Source: an uncultured Trueperaceae bacterium
Lineage (GTDB): Bacteria > Deinococcota > Deinococci > Deinococcales > Trueperaceae
Assembly: GCA_913062675.1 (NCBI GenBank)
Contig: CAJXWR010000014.1
Location: 1-33,691, forward strand
Length of the DNA stretch: 33,691 bases
Direction of reading: 5' to 3'
In this document: in pieces, positions 1 to 8,324 of the stretch
Position numbering within the stretch: the stretch's first letter is position 1
How the letters are laid out: the number at the start of each line of letters is the position of its first letter
Position numbers and translations under genes: made by a program
Notes under the pieces: model-generated
The model's input: the letters and a program-made list of their open reading frames with translations, nothing else
Database searches by the model: none
What the model was told of the DNA's origin: nothing

Positions 1-1179
1 GCCGTCGGTCAGGACCACGCGAATCGTCGCGCTCTCACCCACTTCGATCCTGCTGGGCGTGACCGTCATGCTCGCATCGGGCTGCTCGACGGTGGAGGTC
101 GCCACGACGATGTCGGCCGTCGCGGTCACCGAGGAATCGAACGTGCTCGTGGCCGTGATGGTGGCCGTTCCATTCGCCACGGCGGTGACGATGCCGAGCG
201 CATCGATGCTCGCGACGTCCGGGTCGCTCGACTGCCACGTCACGTCGCGGCTTGCGCCGCCCGTGACGATGGACGACACGGTGAGTTGCACCGACTGTTC
301 CGGTGCGAGCGAAACGAGCGACGGTTCGATGCTGAGTGCGTGAATCGCTTCCGTCGAGTCCTCCTGGACGCGCATGCGGACCGCCACGACGGTCGGCCCG
401 TCGGTTTGCGACGCGCGCATCGCCGCGTCACTCGTGGAGCGTTGACCCGCCACGAAGAGCGTGTAGTCGCCCGCCTCCACATCCTCGGGGAGGGGAAGCA
501 TGCCGTAGTACGTGCGATCCTCGCGCACGACCATCGTGCCGAGTTCGCGACCGTCCTCACCAAGGAAGATGCCGACAAGCGAGCCGGGCGCGAAGTCGCT
601 GCCCTGCACCTCGATCGAGCCGGAGCTCGTGCCCGTCACGTACGTCGCCGACCCGAGGATGGGGAGGGTGCTGCCCGACGGGTCACGCGTCTGCAAGCGA
701 AGGCTCAGGGTGGACGCCGCCACCTCGAGCACGCCACCTGCGCGAACCAGGGTCGCAGCGGGGACGGTGACGCCGTCGATCACCGCGACCGCCTTGCCAG
801 CGTCGTCGAGACCCAACTCGTCGCTCTTCGGGAGCGCGGCCGTGACGGTGACCCGAACGTCGCTCGCCACCGCCGCGTCGGCAAGGCTGCGGGCGGAGAT
901 GAGCGTCTCGCCCGGCGCGACCGCCTCCACGAGGCCGTCCGCGCTGACGGTGGCAACGGCAGGATCGCTGCTCGACCAGGCGATGTCGCTGGGAATGTTG
1001 CCACTCCCGGCGAACGTGGGTTCGAGGTGCACGCTGCCGCCGGGCATGAGGGCGAAGACGGAAGCGGGACCAATGTCGATGCGGGTGACCGTCCCCCCAC
1101 CGCTCGTCGGACTCACGCCGCATGCGGTGAGCAGACCGAGGGTGAGGAGGGTCGTGAGACCGAGGCGAATGGTGGACAT
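1..1179 (-). CDS. Lipoprotein with bacterial Ig-like (BIG2-type) repeats, C-terminus truncated by window edge
   Basis: Own translation of the minus strand from ATG at 1179 (MSTIRLGLTTLLTLGLLTACGVSPTSGGG...) stays open to base 1. Lipobox LLTAC; repeated 'ITWSSSDPAVATVSADGLVEAVAPGETLISA'-like and 'VTWQSSDPDVASIDALGIVTAVANGTATITATS' segments. GGGAGG upstream of ATG. Missing from the ORF track because it has no stop in the window. Confidence 0.85.
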   Translation of the reverse strand, partial: MSTIRLGLTTLLTLGLLTACGVSPTSGGGTVTRIDIGPASVFALMPGGSVHLEPTFAGSGNIPSDIAWSSSDPAVATVSADGLVEAVAPGETLISARSLADAAVASDVRVTVTAALPKSDELGLDDAGKAVAVIDGVTVPAATLVRAGGVLEVAASTLSLRLQTRDPSGSTLPILGSATYVTGTSSGSIEVQGSDFAPGSLVGIFLGEDGRELGTMVVREDRTYYGMLPLPEDVEAGDYTLFVAGQRSTSDAAMRASQTDGPTVVAVRMRVQEDSTEAIHALSIEPSLVSLAPEQSVQLTVSSIVTGGASRDVTWQSSDPDVASIDALGIVTAVANGTATITATSTFDSSVTATADIVVATSTVEQPDASMTVTPSRIEVGESATIRVVLTDG

Positions 1180-1223
1180 GCGTTCCTCCCTTTCTCTCTC
1201 CGTTCGAAGATCCGAGCCTTGCG

Positions 1224-1252
1224 GCGTTCATCGACGCAGCGTCGATGAACGC
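1224..1252. repeat. Perfect inverted repeat/hairpin, 13-bp stem with 3-nt loop (GCGTTCATCGACG-CAG-CGTCGATGAACGC)
   Basis: Read directly; lies in the divergent intergenic region, 45 nt upstream of the lipoprotein start. Confidence 0.85.
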
Positions 1253-1403
1253 GAACCCGCCGGATTCGTGAGTCACCCGGGCGCGCTTGCGGCAACCCCA
1301 CGGCGACCCATTGCGTTGCACGGTACGGACCTGCCTTCCGCCCCCGCTGTCCGAAAGCGCCTACAAACCGGCTCTCTCGCTCCCGTTTCATGCAACGGGG
1401 CGG

Positions 1404-1409
1404 TAGCAT
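1404..1409 (+). promoter_or_regulatory. -10 element TAGCAT, leaderless spacing (7 nt) to ATG 1417
   Basis: TAGCAT-ccgatgc-ATG. Confidence 0.5.
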
Positions 1410-1416
1410 CCGATGC

Positions 1417-2775
1417 ATGTGGAGTGCACTCAGGGATTGGTGGTTGTGGGCGGTCGCCTCCGAACGCGACCCGCGGGTGCGCGCCTACCGCGAGGCGTCG
1501 CAACGGCGGCAATGGCACGTCCTTGCCGCCCTTGCCGTCCTCGTCACGCTCACCACACCCCTACTGTTTCGCCTGGAGTTGGCGTTCGTCGCGCCCGTGG
1601 CAGAAAATTCCGCTTCAGCCTTCCTGCTCATCCGGCTCGCATCGGGTGGGGTGAGCGTCCTGTTCCTCGTCGCGTACATGCTGGGCCGAGGACGCCCCCG
1701 AACGACGGTTGGGGAGCGCCTCCTGGCCCACGCGGCGATCATTGCGCCCGTCGCCCTCGCCGTCGCCGTGTTCGCGGCGAATCCCACCGCGCCCGGTCCT
1801 GTCACCATGTACGTCATCAGCCTCATGATCACGACTCTCGTGGCGTACGCGTCACCCCAGTTCGTGACGCTGCTCATGCTCACCTCCTCCGCCACGATGA
1901 TCGGAACGTCCCTCGTCCTGCACGAGGTTGCCGTGCAGTACACCTCGACGATCTACACGGTGATGCGCGCCGTGGTGTTCGGCGTCATCCTGTACGTCGC
2001 CTACGACCGCAGTCGCTTCCTCGCCTTCCAGGCGCAGGCGGACCTGCAGGACTTGAACGCCCTCAAGGACACCGTGTTCCACGCCCTTGCGCACGACCTG
2101 AAGGGTCCGATGCAGCGCGCCGAGCGGGCAACCGACGCGCTCGACCGTGCCATCACGACGGGTCGCGTGCCCCCCGACTTCGAGGCGCACAAGCGCGACG
2201 TTGCCATCGCAACGCAGCAAGCGGCGCACGTGATCGACAACCTCACCGCCGTGATCGACTCGGCGAGCGGTGAAGCCGTGACCGGTGAGGACGTGTTCGC
2301 CATCGAAACGCTGCTCGAACGCGTGGTGGAGATGGCCACGCCGAGCGCAGAGGAGAAGGACGTTCGCCTCACGCTCGCCGTGGAGGACGCCGACGTATTG
2401 GCCCAGGGGAGCCTCGGCCTCGCGGTGGGCCTCCTCCGCAACTTGGTGGACAACGCGGTGAAGTTCAGTCGCGACGGCTCGGAGGTGCGCATCGAAACGC
2501 GTACGCAACCCGACGCCATCCACGTCACGGTCACCGATACCGGCATCGGCATGGCTGCCGGCACGCTCGAGAAGATTCGGCAAGGACGACGCGTCGCGAG
2601 CGCGTACGGGACGCATGGGGAGCTGGGCACCGGCATTGGCCTGCTCGTCGCACGCACCTTCGCCGGCAATCTCGGTACCGACGTGACTCTCGATAGCGTC
2701 CCGGACCAAGGTACGCGCGCCTCCTTCACGCTGCCTCGCTACCGCGCTCACGACGTACGGACGGACGAAGCGTAG
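1417..2775 (+). CDS. Sensor histidine kinase (multi-TM N-terminus, HisKA-like, HATPase)
   Basis: H-box 'HALAHDLKGPMQRAERA', N-box 'NLVDNAVKF', G-boxes 'DTGIGM' and 'GTGIGLLVAR'. Start chosen at ATG 1417 (MWSALRDWW), not 1390. Confidence 0.9.
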   Translation: MWSALRDWWLWAVASERDPRVRAYREASQRRQWHVLAALAVLVTLTTPLLFRLELAFVAPVAENSASAFLLIRLASGGVSVLFLVAYMLGRGRPRTTVGERLLAHAAIIAPVALAVAVFAANPTAPGPVTMYVISLMITTLVAYASPQFVTLLMLTSSATMIGTSLVLHEVAVQYTSTIYTVMRAVVFGVILYVAYDRSRFLAFQAQADLQDLNALKDTVFHALAHDLKGPMQRAERATDALDRAITTGRVPPDFEAHKRDVAIATQQAAHVIDNLTAVIDSASGEAVTGEDVFAIETLLERVVEMATPSAEEKDVRLTLAVEDADVLAQGSLGLAVGLLRNLVDNAVKFSRDGSEVRIETRTQPDAIHVTVTDTGIGMAAGTLEKIRQGRRVASAYGTHGELGTGIGLLVARTFAGNLGTDVTLDSVPDQGTRASFTLPRYRAHDVRTDEA

Positions 2776-2809
2776 GCGCGTTCCTACAACCCTGTACGCG
2801 TCCACTTTC

Positions 2810-2815
2810 TAGAAT
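2810..2815 (+). promoter_or_regulatory. -10 element TAGAAT, 6 nt before ATG 2822
   Basis: TAGAAT-gccggc-ATG. Confidence 0.5.
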
Positions 2816-2821
2816 GCCGGC

Positions 2822-3457
2822 ATGATCCACGTCGCCGTCGTCGACGATCACGCCATCGTGCGGGCGGGCCTCACGACCGTCCTGGGTCGCGAATCGGACA
2901 TGACGGTGGTGGGTGCGTTCGCGCACGGCGACGCTTTCTTCAAGGGCCTACCCCGCATCGAACGGCTCGACGTCGTCCTCTTCGACGTGACGATGCCCCT
3001 CATCGATGGCCTCGAGGCGGTCGAGCGGCTGCACATGCGCCGCACGCCACCCGCCACGCTCATGTTGTCCATGCACGCCGACCGCGCCACGATCGACCGG
3101 GCTCGGAGCCTCGGCGCGCGCGGTTTCCTGTCCAAGGAGGCGGACGACGAGAGGGTCGTGCAGGCGGTCCGGACGGTCGCCTGGGGAGGCACGGTCTTCC
3201 CCGACCAGGACTCCCTCGCGGAGGAACACACGTCGCGCAGTGCTCAAGGGGGCCTCGATGCACTCTCGGAACAGGAGCGACACGTGTTCCAACTGCTGTA
3301 TCGCGGGGCGACGCAAAAGGAAATTGCGCGTGACCTCGACGTGTCTCCCAAGACCGTGTCCACGTACAAGGCCCGAATCATGACGAAGTTGGGATTGACG
3401 AACATCGTGGAGCTCATTCGTTTTGGGGATCGGGCCAGCGGCAAGTCCGACGCGTGA
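2822..3457 (+). CDS. Response regulator, NarL/LuxR family
   Basis: Receiver with 'VVDDHAIVRAGL' and 'VLFDVTMP'; C-terminal LuxR HTH 'LSEQERHVFQLLYRGATQKEIARDLDVSPKTVSTYKARIMTKL'. Confidence 0.93.
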   Translation: MIHVAVVDDHAIVRAGLTTVLGRESDMTVVGAFAHGDAFFKGLPRIERLDVVLFDVTMPLIDGLEAVERLHMRRTPPATLMLSMHADRATIDRARSLGARGFLSKEADDERVVQAVRTVAWGGTVFPDQDSLAEEHTSRSAQGGLDALSEQERHVFQLLYRGATQKEIARDLDVSPKTVSTYKARIMTKLGLTNIVELIRFGDRASGKSDA

Positions 3458-3496
3458 GCGTGACGCCACGCTCCGGCCCAACACCTCGCAAAGCGG

Positions 3497-3502
3497 TAGG
3501 CT
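3497..3502 (+). promoter_or_regulatory. -10 element TAGGCT, 6 nt before ATG 3509
   Basis: TAGGCT-gtcacg-ATG. Confidence 0.45.
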
Positions 3503-3508
3503 GTCACG

Positions 3509-3988
3509 ATGTTGCTCGAAGATGTCCTTCACGTGTTCGAGGCGTTGGAGCGAGCCGGCGTGCGCTACGCCGTGTTCGGCGGTTTGGCCATGGCTGCGCA
3601 CGGTTTCGACCGAGCCACGCGCGATCTCGACTTGTTCCTTCCTCCCGACGAGGTCAACGTGCAACGCCTCAAGGATGCGCTGCACGAAGCATTCGACGAC
3701 CCCGACGTCGAGGGAATTCATGCAAGCGACCTTGCTGGCGCCTACCCCGCAATTCGGTACGCACCTCCCAACGTTGATTACACGATCGATCTCGTGAGCC
3801 GACTCGGGGACGCCTTCGCCTTTGAGGATCTTGACGTCGAGCGCGTTTCTGCTGCTTCTGTCACGATTAACGTGGTGAGTCCAGAGACGCTTTTCCGGAT
3901 GAAGCGCAATACGATTCGCCTACGGGACCGCGACGACGCGATGCGGCTTGCCCGAGCGTTCGGGTTCTCGAACGAGGAGGACGCCTGA
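3509..3988 (+). CDS. Nucleotidyltransferase of the pol-beta-type superfamily (DUF6036/AbiEii-like), putative toxin
   Basis: 'YAVFGGLAMAAHGFDRATRDLDLFLPPD' gives GG...DxD motif; C-terminal 'VSPETLFRMKRNTIRLRDRDDAMRLARAFG'. Confidence 0.75.
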   Translation: MLLEDVLHVFEALERAGVRYAVFGGLAMAAHGFDRATRDLDLFLPPDEVNVQRLKDALHEAFDDPDVEGIHASDLAGAYPAIRYAPPNVDYTIDLVSRLGDAFAFEDLDVERVSAASVTINVVSPETLFRMKRNTIRLRDRDDAMRLARAFGFSNEEDA

Positions 3989-3989
3989 C

Positions 3990-4232
3990 GTGCCGATTCA
4001 ACGTTATCGAGACGTGGCCGACATGCCGGACCCGCCAAGGAAATCATCGGCGCTCGAGGGGCTTCGCGCTGCCTGCGAGGCGTCGGAACTCGCTGCTGCG
4101 ATTGGGACGACGCGCGTCCTGCCTCGCGGCGTGAAGAAGTTCCGGTCCATCGAGGCGATGGACGCTGACCGTGAAGCGTGGGAGGCGGGTACGCGCGACG
4201 CTCCAGCGCCTGACCCAGATTCGGGCGACTGA
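3990..4232 (+). CDS. Small protein (~80 aa) partner of the nucleotidyltransferase; uncharacterised
   Basis: GTG at 3990, 1 nt after the upstream TGA: VPIQRYRDVADMPDPPRKSSALEGLRAACEASELAAAIGTTRVLPRGVKKFRSIEAMDADREAWEAG... The ORF-track start at 3948 would overlap the NTase. Confidence 0.7.
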   Translation: MPIQRYRDVADMPDPPRKSSALEGLRAACEASELAAAIGTTRVLPRGVKKFRSIEAMDADREAWEAGTRDAPAPDPDSGD

Positions 4233-4320
4233 CGGCCAATGCCGCCGCTTGCCGGTTGCCTGTCCATCGTTTGCACCGAGACGTGGCGTGGGGTGACGCA
4301 CCCTGCTGCGCCTTCGCGCG

Positions 4321-4326
4321 TAGCAT
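4321..4326 (+). promoter_or_regulatory. -10 element TAGCAT, 6 nt before ATG 4333
   Basis: TAGCAT-gggtac-ATG. Confidence 0.5.
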
Positions 4327-4332
4327 GGGTAC

Positions 4333-4824
4333 ATGACGTACGAGACGTTCCGCCGCACCGTCGCCGAGATGGTCGACGAGATTCCTGACGTGTTCCTGCA
4401 GGCGTTGCAGGGCGTGCATGCACTCGAGCAGGAGGTACTCGAGGACGGGTACGACGATGTCTGGCGCATGGGGGAGTACCTCGACCCCGGCCCCGACGAT
4501 TTCCTTGGCGGGAGCGACGGCTTGGGTCGACACGTGGCGCTGTATTGGGGCAGTTTCCGCGCGATTGCGGAGGCCGACCCGGAGTTCGATTGGGACGAGG
4601 AGATTTGGGAAACGTTGACGCATGAACTGCAGCATCACGTCGAGTCACTCGCCGGGGATGGCCGTCTGATCGAGGAGGACCTGCTGGAGGCGCGCGCCTG
4701 GGCGGCAGGCGAGGCGGCGGAGGACGTCGGTGACGATGTGAACGGGGCGCGCGAGGCGCAGCCCGAACCGGGCGAGGCGGCGCGCGGGGGTTGGCTCTCA
4801 CGACTCTTCGGGAAGAGGTCCTGA
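4333..4824 (+). CDS. Metallopeptidase family protein (zincin-like, PF06262-type)
   Basis: Zincin motif 'THELQHHVESLAG'; N-terminal 'FRRTVAEMVDEIPDVFLQAL'. Confidence 0.82.
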   Translation: MTYETFRRTVAEMVDEIPDVFLQALQGVHALEQEVLEDGYDDVWRMGEYLDPGPDDFLGGSDGLGRHVALYWGSFRAIAEADPEFDWDEEIWETLTHELQHHVESLAGDGRLIEEDLLEARAWAAGEAAEDVGDDVNGAREAQPEPGEAARGGWLSRLFGKRS

Positions 4825-4825
4825 C

Positions 4826-5482
4826 GTGCGCATCGAAACCGAACGCAAGTACCTCGTCACGCGTGACGATGCCTTTCCAAATGAAGATGCGATGACGCGC
4901 GCCTTCACCGCCACGCCCTTCACCATCACGCCGAAAGGCACGATCGTGCACAAGGACCGCTACTACGACGATGCGCGCCTGAGCCTCACGCGCGCCGGTT
5001 TCGCGCTGCGCAGGCGGATGGGGGAAGGGCGCGTCACCGCTGCCCTCAAGACCCTCGGGACGGTGCAGGGCGGCCTGCACGTGCGGGGCGAGCTCGAGGC
5101 GGAGTTTGAAACGGACGCCTCGTCGTGGGACGCCTGGCCGGAGTCGATTGCCCAGCACGTGCGCACGGTGTGCGACCCACGAAGCGTGAATGCCTTGATG
5201 GAGCTCGAGGTGGAGCGCACGCTCTATGGCGTGCAGCAGGACGGGACGACGGTCGCGACCCTGTCGTTCGACGCCGTCGTGGCGAAGCGACCGCGCAGCG
5301 ACGCGCGCACCGCGTGGCGCGAGGTGGAGATCGAGGCAGCTGGTGACACGGCGAGCGACGAGGCGAACGACACGCTGGCCGCCATCGGCACCACCGTCGA
5401 GACGCTGCTGCCGCTCGAACCGACGCTGGACACGAAACTGCAGCGCGCGCAGGCGGCGTGGCTGCCAGGCCAGGACGCATGA
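4826..5482 (+). CDS. CYTH domain protein
   Basis: N-terminal 'RIETERKYLV' (ExExK), 'YYDDARLSLTRAGFALRRRMGEGRVTAALKTLG', 'ELEVERTLYGV'. GTG start 1 nt after previous stop. Confidence 0.85.
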   Translation: MRIETERKYLVTRDDAFPNEDAMTRAFTATPFTITPKGTIVHKDRYYDDARLSLTRAGFALRRRMGEGRVTAALKTLGTVQGGLHVRGELEAEFETDASSWDAWPESIAQHVRTVCDPRSVNALMELEVERTLYGVQQDGTTVATLSFDAVVAKRPRSDARTAWREVEIEAAGDTASDEANDTLAAIGTTVETLLPLEPTLDTKLQRAQAAWLPGQDA

Positions 5483-5952
5483 TCGAACTGTGGGTCATTC
5501 GGCATGGCGACGCGGAACCCGTGACGCCTGCCCAACCGAGCGATGCGGAGCGGCCCTTGACGGAGAAGGGTCACGCGCAGGCTGCTGCGCTGGCAGGGCG
5601 GCTCCCGCCGCTCGACCGGTTGCTCGTCAGTCCGCTGCGTCGCGCCGTGGAGACGGCCACGCCGCTCGCGGCCCATGCGCCGGACGGTCTGGAGGTGCGC
5701 GACGCACTCGCCTACGGTTCGGCGCGTGACGTCATCGCCCTGCTCGAGGCGGAGACCCGGGAGGTGCGTGGACCGTTGCGCCTCGCCATCGTAGGGCATG
5801 AACCCACCCTGTCGGAGCTCGTGGGCCGCATGATCGCCGGGACGGTGGGAGCGCCCCCGGCGCGCATCAAGATGCGCAAGGGTGCGGCCGCGGTGCTGCA
5901 AGGCAGCGTGCTGGATGGCGGCATGACGTTGATTGCCCTGCAGCGTGGGTGA
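5479..5952 (+). CDS. sixA: Phosphohistidine phosphatase SixA-like / histidine phosphatase family
   Basis: RHG motif 'VIRHGDAEP', 'RLPPLDRLLVSPLRRAVETA', 'GHEPTLSELVGRMI'. ATGA overlap with the CYTH gene; start at 5479. Confidence 0.83.
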   Translation: MIELWVIRHGDAEPVTPAQPSDAERPLTEKGHAQAAALAGRLPPLDRLLVSPLRRAVETATPLAAHAPDGLEVRDALAYGSARDVIALLEAETREVRGPLRLAIVGHEPTLSELVGRMIAGTVGAPPARIKMRKGAAAVLQGSVLDGGMTLIALQRG

Positions 5953-5992
5953 GCGAACGTGGGTGCCGTAGGTACACGCTTGGAGGTCCTTC

Positions 5993-6151
5993 ATGAGAAC
6001 GAAGCTCATTCCCATGGGTGACGACCGCGGCATCCGCATCCCCGCCACCCACGGCGCGTCCAACAAGTCGTCGCCCGGCATGCAAATCGTGCGCATGCCG
6101 GGCGAAAACGTTGAACGAAGCGAAGGCTACAGCAGCAGTTGCAGCACCTGA
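5993..6151 (+). CDS. Small ORF with MazE/AbrB-like N-terminus, probably truncated
   Basis: GGAGG 8 nt before ATG; own translation MRTKLIPMGDDRGIRIPATHGASNKSSPGMQIVRMPGENVERSEGYSSSCST*. First ~17 aa resemble 'MxTKIxPIGNSRGIRIPK'. Below the ORF-track length cutoff. Confidence 0.4.
   Translation: MRTKLIPMGDDRGIRIPATHGASNKSSPGMQIVRMPGENVERSEGYSSSCST
6072..6104. terminator. Hairpin between convergent genes (11-bp perfect stem, CGCCCGGCATG...CATGCCGGGCG)
   Basis: Inverted repeat between sixA (+) and the oxidase operon (-); no clear U-tract, so terminator status is tentative. Confidence 0.55.
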
Positions 6152-6639
6152 TGCTGGAAGAACATGACGACCACGCCGAACACCGTGTGCCCAATCAGGA
6201 ACGACAGGAGGAGCGGGAAGGGGTCACGGAACTTCTCGACGGGGTGAAAGTCCGTCACGATGAAGCTGCCGATCAGCGACAGGAAGATGCCCTGCCCGAA
6301 CCCGCCCACGAGGCCGAGGAACGGGAAGAACAGGTCGATCGTCGTCGGTGCGTTCGGGAAGATGATGTACGGCACGCCACGGAACGCACCCGTCTCGGTG
6401 AGGAACATCATCGCGATTGCGCCGTACACGACCGCCATGAGGATTCCGCCCAGGAACAGGGCGATGGCGCCGAACATGCGCGCCCGGTCGTTCGCCTGCC
6501 GCGTCCATACCGAACCGATCGCGCCGAGCGTGTCGTAGTACAGGCCGTTCCAGAGGAGCGGCGCGTAGAGGAAGCCGACCATCACCGCGGTGGCGAGCAG
6601 GCCGGTCAGGACCGAGGACAGGACCAGGGACGTGAACAC
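6127..6639 (-). CDS. Multi-pass membrane protein of the oxidase locus, unknown function
   Basis: Several hydrophobic segments; follows the subunit I gene by ~14 nt. Confidence 0.75.
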   Translation of the reverse strand: MFTSLVLSSVLTGLLATAVMVGFLYAPLLWNGLYYDTLGAIGSVWTRQANDRARMFGAIALFLGGILMAVVYGAIAMMFLTETGAFRGVPYIIFPNAPTTIDLFFPFLGLVGGFGQGIFLSLIGSFIVTDFHPVEKFRDPFPLLLSFLIGHTVFGVVVMFFQHQVLQLLL

Positions 6640-6653
6640 GGGTCAGTCTCCCC

Positions 6654-8324
6654 TCACCACAACCGGTACGGCGGGATGCCGACCTGGTTGAGGAACATGT
6701 CGATCAACGTGGGCAGGTACGCCACCGCGACGAGCAGCGCGGCGAGGGTGAACCAACCCCACACGTTGTCGAGCACCTTGAGCACCCCTTCGCTCCGCAG
6801 TTCGATCGCCTTGCCGAAGGGAATCTCTGGGCGCTCCGCATCCGCGAGGCGCGCACCGGCGAACACCGTGCCGAACAGCACCGTGAAGTACAGGATGACG
6901 GCAACGAGGAGGATGACGCCACTCACGATGGTGAACGCTTGCGGCAGCCAGGCGTCGGCGTACGTGCCCGCAGGTGCGGCGCTGATGAGCGCACGGCGCG
7001 GCACGGCGTAGAGGCCCTGCCAGTGCATGCCGATGCCGAACACCATCATGCCGACGAACCAGGTCCACGCCGAGGCGAGCGCCATGCCGGGACTGAACAG
7101 GCGGCGACCGACGAGGTGCGGCACCCACCAGAAGCTCATGCCCATGAAGGTGAGCGTCACGGCGGTCCCCACCGTCAGGTGGAAGTGGCCCGGAATCCAG
7201 GTCGTGTTGTGGATGAGCGCGTCGAGGTTGAAGCTCGCGTTCACGATGCCGCCCGCCCCACCGAAGATGAAGGCGATCATGGCGAGCACCTGCGCCGCGA
7301 ACGAGGCGTCCCGCCACGGCAGCTTGGCGATCCAGCCGAACACGCCCTTGCCGCCCGCGCGCTTACCGCCCACCTCGAGGCTGGCAGCGACGGTGAAGGC
7401 GGTGATGAGGCTCGGAATGCCGACGAACATGGTGAGCAGCGAGTGCACCATCTTCCAGCCCGCGCTGATGCCCGGGTCGCTGAACTGGTGGTGGAAACCA
7501 ACCGGCGTGCTGAACATGAGGAACATCAGGAAGGCGAGGCGCGTCAGCGAGTCGGAGACGAGCTCGCCGCCCGCCTGCTTCGGCATGAAGCCGTACCAAC
7601 TGATGTAGGCCGGCAGCAGCCAGTAGTACACGATCGGGTGACCCGTCCACCAGAACAGGGTGCGTGCGAGGGTCGGGTCGACCCCGGGAATCCAGCCGAG
7701 CGACCAGGGCAGGAGGAACACGACGACCTCGACGACGATGCCGATCGAGGCGAGCACCCACATGGCCTGCGTCATGATCGCCATGTACGTGATGATCGGC
7801 GTGACCTTGCCCGGGTTCTCGCGGCGCCACACCACCCGCAGGCGGAAGGTTTCGAACGCCACCATGAGGCTCGCGACGACGACGAGGGCGAGACCGAGGT
7901 AAAAGCCCCAGTGGCCCGAGAGGGGCGGGTAGAAGGTGTAGAGCACGTTGCTCGTGTTGGCGAGAATCGCGATGCCGGCCATGACCAGGCCGCCCGTCAT
8001 GACGGCGTAGGTGGCCCACACGAACGGCATGTTGAGCGGCACCTTCATCTCGCGTGCGGGGAAGTAGAGCAGGATGGCCGCGTTCAGGTACGTGGTGAAC
8101 ACGAGCGCGTTCAAAACGCCGTGCAGCGTGAGGCCCTGGTAGTACGAGCGCAACCACGGCAGGTACTGGTACAGGTCCACGCCACCGTAGTTGGCGGCTT
8201 GAAGCGGTCCGAGCAGCGCGCCGACGAGCAGGGCGGCGAAGCCGGTGATGAGGAACGCGAAGGTGACGCGGCGTTCCGGGTGCGCGGTGACCACGCGAGC
8301 GCTGGTTGCCGAGACGGTCGTCAT
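6654..8324 (-). CDS. cbaA: Cytochrome c oxidase subunit I, ba3 type
   Basis: 'LFWWTGHPIVYYWLLPAYISWY', 'HHQFSDPGISAGWKMVHS', 'HFHLTVGTAVTLTFMGMSFWWVPHL'. Confidence 0.93.
   Translation of the reverse strand: MTTVSATSARVVTAHPERRVTFAFLITGFAALLVGALLGPLQAANYGGVDLYQYLPWLRSYYQGLTLHGVLNALVFTTYLNAAILLYFPAREMKVPLNMPFVWATYAVMTGGLVMAGIAILANTSNVLYTFYPPLSGHWGFYLGLALVVVASLMVAFETFRLRVVWRRENPGKVTPIITYMAIMTQAMWVLASIGIVVEVVVFLLPWSLGWIPGVDPTLARTLFWWTGHPIVYYWLLPAYISWYGFMPKQAGGELVSDSLTRLAFLMFLMFSTPVGFHHQFSDPGISAGWKMVHSLLTMFVGIPSLITAFTVAASLEVGGKRAGGKGVFGWIAKLPWRDASFAAQVLAMIAFIFGGAGGIVNASFNLDALIHNTTWIPGHFHLTVGTAVTLTFMGMSFWWVPHLVGRRLFSPGMALASAWTWFVGMMVFGIGMHWQGLYAVPRRALISAAPAGTYADAWLPQAFTIVSGVILLVAVILYFTVLFGTVFAGARLADAERPEIPFGKAIELRSEGVLKVLDNVWGWFTLAALLVAVAYLPTLIDMFLNQVGIPPYRLW

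Noticed and set aside
286-1654. Plus-strand ORFs 286-1248 and 512-1654
   Set aside because: Antisense to the minus-strand lipoprotein gene, which has signal peptide, lipobox and Ig-like repeats.
1852-2805. 317-aa minus-strand ORF
   Set aside because: Antisense to the histidine kinase; His/Arg/Glu-rich artefact.
4004-5158. 384-aa minus-strand ORF
   Set aside because: Antisense to the metallopeptidase and CYTH genes; Arg/Pro-rich composition.
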